64,000 bases of DNA. It comes from Sanguibacter keddieii DSM 10542. GTDB lineage: Bacteria > Actinomycetota > Actinomycetes > Actinomycetales > Cellulomonadaceae. The notes below the pieces were generated by a model that searched no databases, was not told the DNA's origin, and saw only the letters and a list, made by a program, of their open reading frames with translations. The stretch is taken from assembly GCF_000024925.1 (NCBI RefSeq), contig NC_013521.1, positions 3,782,001 through 3,846,000 of the forward strand. Direction: 5' to 3'. Position numbers and translations under genes: made by a program. Below, in pieces: positions 34,957-43,982 of this stretch. Positions within the stretch are counted from its first letter, which is position 1; the number at the start of each line of letters is the position of its first letter.

Positions 34957-34966
34957 GGAGGCTGCC

Positions 34967-35875
34967 GTGAGGAGGCGAACCGACGCGGGTACCGCGCCAC
35001 CGGCGCCGGCGACCCGGCCCGCTGCCAGACTGGGAGCCATGACCGAGCACCCTGGCACCCGCCCGTCAGCCGGCAGCGCGACCGACCACGTCACCGACCG
35101 CACCGTCGGTGACGTGGCGCGCCTCGCCGGGGTCACCGTCCGGACGCTCCACCACTGGGACACGATCGGGCTCGTCGCACCGTCCGGCCGGTCCTCGGGC
35201 GGGTACCGGCTCTACCGGGCGGCAGACGTCGCCCGCGTCCACCGGGTGCTCCTCTACCGCGAGCTCGGGCTCCCGCTCGAGCGCATCAGCGAGCTGCTCG
35301 ACGCTCCCGGCGCCACCTCGGCGGCGACGCTGCGTGAGCAGCGGGCCGAGCTTGCCGCGCACATCTCCCGGCTGCAGTCGATGGTCGTCGCGGTCGACCG
35401 CCTCGTCGAGGCCGCCGACCGCGGGATACTGCTGTCCGACGAGGAGCAGGTCGCGATCTTCGGCGACGGGTGGCAGCCGTCGTGGGTGGCCGAGGCGCAC
35501 GACCGCTGGGGCGACTCGACGCAGTGGGCCGAGTACGCCGAGCGCTCCGCGAGCATGGACGCCGACGACTGGCAACAGGTGGCCGACCGCGCGGCCGCAC
35601 TGTCGCAGCGGCTCGTCGACGCGATGGCAGCCGGGGTGCAGCCCGGCTCCCCGGAGGCCGACGCCGTCGCGGAGCTGCACCGCGCGTCGATCGACGAGCA
35701 CTTCACGTGCTCGCGGTCCATGCAGGTGTGCCTGGCCCGGACCTACACCGACGACCCGCGCTTCCGCGCGCACTACGAGGGCCTGTCCCCCGGGCTGGCA
35801 GCCTGGCTGCGCGCCGTCATCGAGGAGTCGGCGAGAGCCCACGACGTCGACCCGGAGACGGCAACCTGGGAGTGA
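34967..35875 (+). CDS. TipA-type MerR regulator with TipAS ligand-binding domain
   Basis: A 302-residue regulator. The MerR helix-turn-helix is TVGDVARLAGVTVRTLHHWD with wing GYRLYRAADVARV; a coiled-coil dimer helix follows (around residues 120-155) and then the all-alpha TipAS domain (residues 165-300, with MQVCLARTYTDDPRFRAHYE), which captures thiopeptide-like or other drugs. The GTG at 34967 has a strong GAGGAGG site five bases upstream and lies 10 bases after the VOC stop; an ATG at 35039 is closer to the usual family start but its GGGAG is too near. It probably activates the promoter at 34398. Confidence 0.88.
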   Translation: MRRRTDAGTAPPAPATRPAARLGAMTEHPGTRPSAGSATDHVTDRTVGDVARLAGVTVRTLHHWDTIGLVAPSGRSSGGYRLYRAADVARVHRVLLYRELGLPLERISELLDAPGATSAATLREQRAELAAHISRLQSMVVAVDRLVEAADRGILLSDEEQVAIFGDGWQPSWVAEAHDRWGDSTQWAEYAERSASMDADDWQQVADRAAALSQRLVDAMAAGVQPGSPEADAVAELHRASIDEHFTCSRSMQVCLARTYTDDPRFRAHYEGLSPGLAAWLRAVIEESARAHDVDPETATWE

Positions 35876-35889
35876 AGTCCGGGAGCGAG

Positions 35890-35962
35890 GGCTGAGCTCG
35901 TCAACCTGCGCCTCTCGGTCCCTCAGGCCTCTCAGCCCCCGCGCCTCTCAGCCACGGACATC
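35890..35962. repeat. Degenerate GCCTCTCAGCC-type intergenic repeats
   Basis: Four imperfect copies of about GCGCCTCTCAGCC lie between two convergent genes. They resemble the units at 18676-18756. Confidence 0.55.
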
Positions 35963-36352
35963 TCAGCCCCGCGCCTCTCGACCTCGCAGCCGCACCGCCT
36001 GCAGCGGGAGCAGGTGCGAGATGTCGGCCCGGTCGCCCGAGGCGCTCACCCGGCCGTCACGGACGGCGTCCTGCCAGGTCACCAGCCCGCACACCAGCCC
36101 CAGCCAGGTCTCGGGGTCGGTCTCGACCACGTTGGGCGGGGTGCCGCGGGTGTGCCGAGGACCCTCGACGCACTGGACGGCGCCCCACGGCGGGACGCGC
36201 ACCTCGACGGCGTGACCCGGTGCGACGTCGGCGATCTCCTCGAGGGTGAACCGGACCGCTGTGGTGACGGTGCGACGCTCGGCGTCACCGGACCGCCAGG
36301 CGGTCACGGCGGTGCGTCCCACCGCGGGGTCGGTGCGGCGTCGGACTGCCAT
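35963..36352 (-). CDS. Sterol-carrier-family protein (actinobacterial)
   Basis: A 129-residue protein that begins [16 protein letters not shown] and ends [13 protein letters not shown], the pattern of the actinobacterial sterol carrier family. The hydrophobic centre ([17 protein letters not shown]) would form the ligand pocket. It follows the RNB ribonuclease gene by only three bases; GGAGG at the end of that gene provides its ribosome-binding site, so the two are co-expressed. The ligand is unknown. Confidence 0.8.
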   Translation of the reverse strand: MAVRRRTDPAVGRTAVTAWRSGDAERRTVTTAVRFTLEEIADVAPGHAVEVRVPPWGAVQCVEGPRHTRGTPPNVVETDPETWLGLVCGLVTWQDAVRDGRVSASGDRADISHLLPLQAVRLRGREARG

Positions 36353-36355
36353 GGG

Positions 36356-37825
36356 TCACCCTCCGTAGGAGAACCGGATCTTCCTGCTCTCGATCGACAC
36401 CTCGGTCAGCTCGACCGCGACGGGCTCCCCGAGCGGGAGGTCGTGGGAGCCGCTGGTGAGAGTACCCCGGACGGCCGGGTCGTCGACCACGACGACGCCC
36501 TTGCGCGGGTCCTTGCCGTCGACGTCGACGACGACGCCGCGGAACGTCTCGCCGACACGGCCGGTGAGCAGCGCGGCCTCGACGATGTCGACGCCGGCCC
36601 GCTCGAAGGACGAGGCCCGCTGGCCCGAGCGCGCCATGGTCTTGGGGAGGTCCGCGAAGGCGTCGGTGACCCAGCTCGGCACACCGGCCGCGCCCTCCCC
36701 CGCGGACAGCGCGAGGCAGATCTCGGTGGTGTACCGGTCGACGAGGCGCCGCAGCGGGGCGGTCACGTGGCTGTACTCCGCGGCGATCGCCGCGTGCTCG
36801 GAGCCCTCGGGCACAGGACCGGTGAAGGCGAGGTAGCCGGCGCCGCGGAACAGCGACGTGGCCTCGTTGAGGAAGGCCGCGTCCTGCGGGACCTTCGAGT
36901 CGAGGGTGCTCAGCAGCTCCGCGTACGGCACCTCGACGGGCCAGTCGATCCCGACGGCCAGCGCGGTCCTGCGCAGGCGCTCGACGTCGCGCGGGTCGCT
37001 GGCCGGCAGGGTCCGCAGGATCCCGATCTCGCCGGCCCGCATGAGCGACGCAGCGGCGATCCCGGTGAGCAGCGAGACCTGCGCGTTCCACCCCTCGGCG
37101 GGCAGGACCGAGCGGAGCTCGATGCTGTAGGTCCCGTCCTCGTGGAGGGTGACGTTCTGCTCGGGCACGTCGATGGACACGCCGCCGCGGTCGCGCTCTC
37201 GCGCCTCGCGCAGCGCGCCGACCTCGCGCAGCAGGACGAGGTTCTCGTCGGCTGTCCCGGCGTCGAGGGCGTCCTGCACCTCGGTGTACGTCAGCTGCGC
37301 CCGGGAGCGGACGAGGGCGCGACGCACGGCGACGTCGACGATCTCGCCGCGGTCGTCGAGGACCACGCGCCATGCTGCTGCGGCCCGGTCGACGCCGGGC
37401 AGCAGACTCGCGCCGTCCTCGGAGAGGACGGGCGGGTGCAGGGGTGTGCGGCCGTCGGGTGCGTAGAAGGTCACGCCGCGCAGGTGCGCCTCGGTGTCGA
37501 CCGCGCCGCCGGGGACCACCACGCGCCCGACGTCGGCGATGGCGTAGTCGACCACGTACCCGCCGTCGTCGCTGCGGCTCAGGTGGACGGCTTGGTCGAG
37601 GTCTTTGGAGCCCGGTGGGTCGATGGTGACGAAGGGCAGGTCGCGCAGGTCGAGGCGCGTGCCGGCGTGCTCGTCGCGGTGGACGCTGCTCGCCGCCTCG
37701 TCGAGCACCTCGGGCGGGAAGTCGTCCGGGATCGACAGCTCGGAGCGCAGCCGTGCGAAGGCGACCCGTACCCGCTCAGGGACGGTCGACGCCGGGAGGT
37801 CCAGCCGGATGTGACGTGACGGCAC
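36356..37825 (-). CDS. RNB-domain 3'-5' exoribonuclease (RNase II/R family)
   Basis: A 489-residue enzyme. The catalytic RNB motif FVTIDPPGSKDLDQAV supplies the acidic residues that bind two magnesium ions; HVTAPLRRLVDRY and a C-terminal beta-rich S1-like region follow. It lacks the N-terminal cold-shock domains of full-size RNase R, as is usual for the shorter actinobacterial members. The GTG at 37825 fits the family length but has no clear ribosome-binding site. It is the first gene of a pair with the sterol-carrier-like gene. Confidence 0.92.
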   Translation of the reverse strand: MPSRHIRLDLPASTVPERVRVAFARLRSELSIPDDFPPEVLDEAASSVHRDEHAGTRLDLRDLPFVTIDPPGSKDLDQAVHLSRSDDGGYVVDYAIADVGRVVVPGGAVDTEAHLRGVTFYAPDGRTPLHPPVLSEDGASLLPGVDRAAAAWRVVLDDRGEIVDVAVRRALVRSRAQLTYTEVQDALDAGTADENLVLLREVGALREARERDRGGVSIDVPEQNVTLHEDGTYSIELRSVLPAEGWNAQVSLLTGIAAASLMRAGEIGILRTLPASDPRDVERLRRTALAVGIDWPVEVPYAELLSTLDSKVPQDAAFLNEATSLFRGAGYLAFTGPVPEGSEHAAIAAEYSHVTAPLRRLVDRYTTEICLALSAGEGAAGVPSWVTDAFADLPKTMARSGQRASSFERAGVDIVEAALLTGRVGETFRGVVVDVDGKDPRKGVVVVDDPAVRGTLTSGSHDLPLGEPVAVELTEVSIESRKIRFSYGG

Positions 37826-37905
37826 TCACAGACTGTACGACGCGGAGGACGCGAGCGCTGGGCGGACGTCCTGACGCCCCGCCTACGGTGCGCCTCGACG
37901 CAGCA

Positions 37906-37943
37906 GGCCCCGGGTGCAGACCACGACGGCCTGAACCCGGGCC
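37906..37943 (-). terminator. Candidate hairpin after the DoxX gene
   Basis: GGCCCCGGGT and ACCCGGGCC can pair with one bulge around a 19-base loop, 12 bases beyond the DoxX stop. The long loop makes this only a moderate candidate. Confidence 0.45.
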
Positions 37944-37955
37944 CCGCGCTGAGTG

Positions 37956-38459
37956 CTACCTGCGGGACGAGCGGCGGGCGACGAGCGCGTCGACCGACCA
38001 GGCGCCGGGGCCTGTGAGGACGAGCGCGGCCGACGCGGCAGCCAGGACGAGGACGAGCTCGTACCCGCCGTCGGCGGCGAAGAACCCGGCCTCGAGGTGG
38101 ACGATCACCAGCGCACCGACCATGGCTGCGGCGTTGAGCGCGGCGACGAGGCGGGTCCCGAGCCCGAGGAGCAGCACGACCCCGCCCACGAGCTCGAAGA
38201 CGGCGAGGGCGGGCCCGGCGACGCCCGCCGCAGGGACTCCCATGTCGGCGAAGGACGACGCCGTGCCGTCGAGGGTGAAGGTGAAGACCTTCTGCGCTCC
38301 GTGCGCGATCATCACGACCGCCAGCACGACGCGGAGCAGCGCAAGCCCGGCCGACGTCGCCGCGGGCGACGAGGAGACGAGGGCAGACCGAGGGCCGGCA
38401 GCGGTCGGGTCCGTGCGGGGTGGTGTGCTGCTGTGCTGGGCGGGGTGGCTCGAAGACAT
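37956..38459 (-). CDS. DoxX-family membrane protein
   Basis: A 167-residue protein with four helices. LALLRVVLAVVMIAHGAQKVF at the start of the membrane domain and FELVGGVVLLLGLGTRLVA are typical DoxX segments. The N-terminal 35 residues are Ser/Thr/Pro-rich. DoxX proteins are associated with redox, thiol and sulfide stress complexes in actinobacteria, though a catalytic role is not established. GGAAGG precedes the ATG. A large dyad (38486-38519) lies just upstream, so it is probably controlled by a dedicated repressor. Confidence 0.88.
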   Translation of the reverse strand: MSSSHPAQHSSTPPRTDPTAAGPRSALVSSSPAATSAGLALLRVVLAVVMIAHGAQKVFTFTLDGTASSFADMGVPAAGVAGPALAVFELVGGVVLLLGLGTRLVAALNAAAMVGALVIVHLEAGFFAADGGYELVLVLAAASAALVLTGPGAWSVDALVARRSSRR

Positions 38460-38485
38460 CGGAGTCCTTCCGTCGGGGGGGGCGC

Positions 38486-38519
38486 GTGCATCAAAGGTTG
38501 CTTAGGCAACCTTTTGCAC
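38486..38519. promoter_or_regulatory. Large operator dyad upstream of the DoxX gene
   Basis: A perfect 9-bp inverted repeat, AAAGGTTGC-TTAG-GCAACCTTT (38493-38514), sits inside outer arms GTGCA/TGCAC. It is unusually AT-rich for the region and lies 27 bases before the gene. GGTTGC...GCAACC is a common MarR/TetR-type half-site pattern. Confidence 0.7.
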
Positions 38520-38589
38520 GGTACCAAGCGGCCCTTGCCGCAACCTGGGAGGTCGACGGGATGCGGTTCGACCGACGTCCAGCCCGACC

Positions 38590-40678
<2,089 letters not shown>

Positions 40679-40681
40679 GGA

Positions 40682-40704
40682 CCAGCGGCTGAGGCAGCCA
40701 CTGG
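40682..40704. terminator. Short hairpin between convergent genes
   Basis: CCAG-C-GGCTG pairs with CAGCC-A-CTGG (9 pairs, one mismatch, 3-base loop) directly after the acetyltransferase stop. Confidence 0.5.
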
Positions 40705-40746
40705 CTCCGGTGGCACAGGCCCTGCCCCGCCCTGGAACCCCAGCCC

Positions 40747-41925
40747 TCAGCCCTCGGTCAGCGCCCTGACCGCCATCTCGACGCCGCGCAGCTGCGCGAG
40801 GCCCTTGAGCCGCCCGACCAGCGAGTAGCCGGGGTTGGTGCGCCGGGTGGCGTCGTCGAGCAGCTCGTGGCCGTGGTCGGGCCGCATGGGCATGCGCGGC
40901 CCGCCCTCGCGCGCTCGTCGCCGTTCCTCGGCGACCAGCAGGCTGATCACCGCGACCATGTCGGCGTCGCCGTCGATGTGCGCGGCCTCGACGAAGCTCG
41001 CGCCGTCGTCGTCGAGCTCGACCGAGCGCAGGTGCACGAAGTACACGTGCTCGGCGAGCTCGCGGGTCAGCTCGACGACGTCGTTGTCCGCGCTCGACCC
41101 GTACGAGCCGATGCACAGGGTGAGGCCGTTCGACGGCGACGGGCACGCGCCGACCACGGCCCGGGCGTCGCTCGCCGACGACACCACGCGTGGCAGGCCG
41201 AACAGCGACCGCGGCGGGTCGTCCGGGTGGATGGCCAGGCGCACGCCGACCTCCTCGGCGACCGGCACCACGTCACGCAGGAACGAGGCGAGGTTGGCGC
41301 GCAGCGTCGCCGGGTCCACGTGCGCGTACCCGGCGAGCGCGTCACGGAAGGTGTCGAGGGTGTGGTGCTCCTCAGACCCGGGGAGCCCGGCGATGATCGT
41401 GGCGGTCAGGCTGGCCCGGGCCTCGTCGTCGAGCGAGTCCGCGAACCGCCGGGCACGCGCCAGCTCGTCAGCCGTGTAGTCGGCCGCGGCCCCGGGCCGC
41501 TCGAGGACGTGCACGTCGAAGGCCGTCGCGGCGTCCACGTCGAAGCGCAGCGCGTACCCGCCGTTGGGCAGCCGGAACCGCAGGTCGGTGCGCGTCCAGT
41601 CCAGGACCGGCATGAAGTTGTAGCAGACGACGTCGAGGCCGCACTCGGCGAGGTTGCGCAGCGTCTGCTGGTACGCGGCGACGGCCTCGTCGCGCAGCGG
41701 CCCGCCGCGCTTGATGTCGTCGTGGACCGGGACGCTCTCGACCACCGACCACACCAGACCGGCGCGCTCGATGGTCTCGCGCCGCTCACGGATCGCCTCG
41801 ACCGGCCAGACCTGACCGTTGGGGATGTCGTGCAAGGCCGTGACGATCCCGGTCGCGTCGGTCTGCCGGATCTCGTCGAGGGTGATGGGGTCGGAGGGGC
41901 CGAACCAGCGCCAGGTGTGCTCCAC
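40747..41925 (-). CDS. uxuA: Mannonate dehydratase
   Basis: A 392-residue TIM-barrel enzyme that converts D-mannonate to 2-keto-3-deoxygluconate in glucuronate breakdown. WRWFGPSDPITLDEIRQ, GIVTALHDIPNGQVW, YNFMPVLDWTRTDL and AIHPDDPPRSLFGLPR with the metal-binding His are family hallmarks. No other uronate genes are in the window. The GTG at 41925 is three bases after a 17-codon ORF, so translation may be coupled. Confidence 0.95.
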   Translation of the reverse strand: MEHTWRWFGPSDPITLDEIRQTDATGIVTALHDIPNGQVWPVEAIRERRETIERAGLVWSVVESVPVHDDIKRGGPLRDEAVAAYQQTLRNLAECGLDVVCYNFMPVLDWTRTDLRFRLPNGGYALRFDVDAATAFDVHVLERPGAAADYTADELARARRFADSLDDEARASLTATIIAGLPGSEEHHTLDTFRDALAGYAHVDPATLRANLASFLRDVVPVAEEVGVRLAIHPDDPPRSLFGLPRVVSSASDARAVVGACPSPSNGLTLCIGSYGSSADNDVVELTRELAEHVYFVHLRSVELDDDGASFVEAAHIDGDADMVAVISLLVAEERRRAREGGPRMPMRPDHGHELLDDATRRTNPGYSLVGRLKGLAQLRGVEMAVRALTEG

Positions 41926-41928
41926 GGG

Positions 41929-41982
41929 TCAGACCGTCCTGATCGCGCGGCGGGCGGCGGGCTGTGGGGTTCGAGACGTCAT
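41929..41982 (-). CDS. Putative 17-residue upstream ORF before uxuA
   Basis: The ORF reads MTSRTPQPAARRAIRTV and stops three bases before the uxuA start. GAAGGAC lies at a good distance before its ATG, which is stronger than the uxuA site itself. It may be a coupling or leader ORF. The rest of 41983-42190 holds no gene I can support; TAGGAT at 42117-42122 is a possible -10. Confidence 0.4.
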   Translation of the reverse strand: MTSRTPQPAARRAIRTV

Positions 41983-42190
41983 CGTCGGGTCCTTCGGTCG
42001 GTGCCCGCGGGGCGTCGGCGTCGTCGCTGGGCAGTGGTCGCGGTCCCTGCACGGCGTCGCTGACCTGGTGACCAGGCGGCCGCAGGTCGTCGTCGGCGGC
42101 GAGGTGCAGAGCACGATCCTACGGGCGCTGGCATCGGGCCCAGCGTCGACGTCCACCGGAGGTACCCGAGGCCCGCCCGCGCCGGGCACC

Positions 42191-42859
42191 TCAGACCGGC
42201 GGCAGCATCCACTTCTCGAAGGCGAGCGGCCCGTCGGCGTCGGTCCATGCGGCGTCGGTGTCGTAGAGCGCCGTGTACCCGGTGCGCAGGTACAGCGCGG
42301 CGGCCTCGGGCTGGCGCGACCCGGTCGTGAGGTAGATGCGGCCGTAACCGGCAGCGGCTGCGCGGTCCTCGAGCTCGGCGAGCACGATGCGGGCGAGGCC
42401 GCGGCGACGGTGGTCGGCGTGCGTCCAGATGCGCTTGAGCTCGGCCGTCGCGGCGACCGTGCGGCCGTCGGTGCCGCGCTGCGCGTCGGGGTACCGCGAG
42501 AGCGACGGGTCGCCGAGCTCGGGCTCGACTGACAGGCGGAACGCGCCGCCCGCGACGGGGACGCCGTCGTCGAGGACGAGGACGAAGTCGCCGTCGGGAG
42601 CCACGAACTCCTCAGGGGCGTAGTGCGCCATCTCCTCGCGCAGCACCTCCTCGCCGAGGAGCGACGCGTAGAGCCGCAGGTAGGTGCGCTCGAGGTCGTC
42701 GAGCAGCGGGCGGACCAGCGGGTCGGTCATGTGGACAGAACGGACCTCGAAGCCGTGCGGTCCTGCAGAGCCGTGCTGTCCTGCAGGGCCGTGCTGGGCG
42801 GCAGTGCTGGTCTGCTGCCCGTCGAGGTGGCCGGGGACGACGGCGCTGTCGGTGCTCAT
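42191..42859 (-). CDS. GNAT-family N-acetyltransferase
   Basis: A 222-residue protein: a Gln/His/Gly-rich N-terminal stretch of about 40 residues, then a GNAT fold with AELKRIWTHADHRRRGLARIVL as the acetyl-CoA loop and AAALYLRTGYTAL near the end. The ATG at 42859 overlaps the stop of the DUF1684 gene (ATGA), so both are made from one transcript. Substrate unknown. Confidence 0.87.
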   Translation of the reverse strand: MSTDSAVVPGHLDGQQTSTAAQHGPAGQHGSAGPHGFEVRSVHMTDPLVRPLLDDLERTYLRLYASLLGEEVLREEMAHYAPEEFVAPDGDFVLVLDDGVPVAGGAFRLSVEPELGDPSLSRYPDAQRGTDGRTVAATAELKRIWTHADHRRRGLARIVLAELEDRAAAAGYGRIYLTTGSRQPEAAALYLRTGYTALYDTDAAWTDADGPLAFEKWMLPPV

Positions 42860-43725
42860 CGGACGCGACACTCCCCTGCGGTGACGGCGAAGGGCACGTC
42901 GTTGCCGTCGACGGGCTGCGGGCAGGTGCCGAAGTCGCTGAAGGCGCACGGCATGTCGTAGGCGCGGTTGAGGTCGAGCACGACCGTGCCCTCAGCCCGG
43001 CCTGCGGTGTCGACGGTCAGCGACCGCCACCCTGGCGTGTCCGGCGAGGTGTCGGTGAAGGAGAGGGTGCCGCTGCCGGGCGCGCTGCCGACGAGGCGCA
43101 GCGTGACGCTCTGGCCGTCGCGGACCAGGTCGACCTCGCCGTTGACCGTGACGTCGTGCGTGAAGCCGGGCTGGGCGGCACCGACGACCGCCGGGACCGG
43201 CTTGTCGTACCAGCGGACCGGGGCCTCGACGGACCACGAGGGGTCGAAGTCGAAGGTCGGGACACCCGTGAAGCCGGTGGCCATGGGCGCGCGGGGGTCA
43301 CGGACCCGCAGGATCGGTCGACCGGAGCGGACGCCGGCCTCGACGGCCACGTCCCCCGGGACGATCGCGGCGATGGTCGACCCGACGGTCGCGACGTCGA
43401 CGCTGTGCTCGCCGTCGAGCGGCTCGTCCGCTGCGGGGCGGTCGGCGCTCGTGTCGGCCGGGCGCAGGCCGTCGGCCGCGACGACGCGGACGTGGATGCG
43501 CGAGCCTTCGGCCCACCACAGGCCCGGGAGCTGGTCGTAGGCGGTCGGGACGTCGGTCAGCAGGTGCAGCGCGGTCAGGGTCAGCCAGCCGTGGTGCTCG
43601 GCCAGGCCTGCGTCGCGCTCGGCGCGCCATGCGACCCACTGGTCACGGGCGGTCGCGGTGGTTGCAGCGCTCGTGGCGCCGGTGGCGCTCACGGGCTCTG
43701 CTGCGGGGGTGCTGCTCGTCGTCAT
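42856..43725 (-). CDS. DUF1684 domain protein
   Basis: A 289-residue protein recognised by WRAERDAGLAEHHGWLTLTA near the start of the domain, PTFDFDPSWSVEAP, and the C-terminal DLNRAYDMPCAFSDFGTCPQP. The family has no firm function. The ATG at 43725 has a GGTGGG/GAGGAG-rich leader. A Thr/Ala-rich N-terminal extension of about 28 residues precedes the domain. It is the first gene of an operon with the overlapping acetyltransferase. Confidence 0.85.
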   Translation of the reverse strand: MTTSSTPAAEPVSATGATSAATTATARDQWVAWRAERDAGLAEHHGWLTLTALHLLTDVPTAYDQLPGLWWAEGSRIHVRVVAADGLRPADTSADRPAADEPLDGEHSVDVATVGSTIAAIVPGDVAVEAGVRSGRPILRVRDPRAPMATGFTGVPTFDFDPSWSVEAPVRWYDKPVPAVVGAAQPGFTHDVTVNGEVDLVRDGQSVTLRLVGSAPGSGTLSFTDTSPDTPGWRSLTVDTAGRAEGTVVLDLNRAYDMPCAFSDFGTCPQPVDGNDVPFAVTAGECRVR

Positions 43726-43982
43726 CCCACCATTCTCCTCGCCCGTGCTGCGCCGGGAGCCCGTCCAGAGTGTGGGACTGAGCACAGCGAGGCGCGTCGT
43801 GCCGCCGTCGCACGTCACCGCGGCGACCGGGTCCCACCAGGCGCGGACTTCACCCGCTGAGGCTGCGCCCGCAGACGTCATGGGACGCGGCGGAGCCGGT
43901 CATGACTCCTGCAGGGACCTGTGCCCGCCCGTGAGGGCTGTGATAGGGAGGGACAGGCGTCGAGACGACGAGAAGAGACGAC

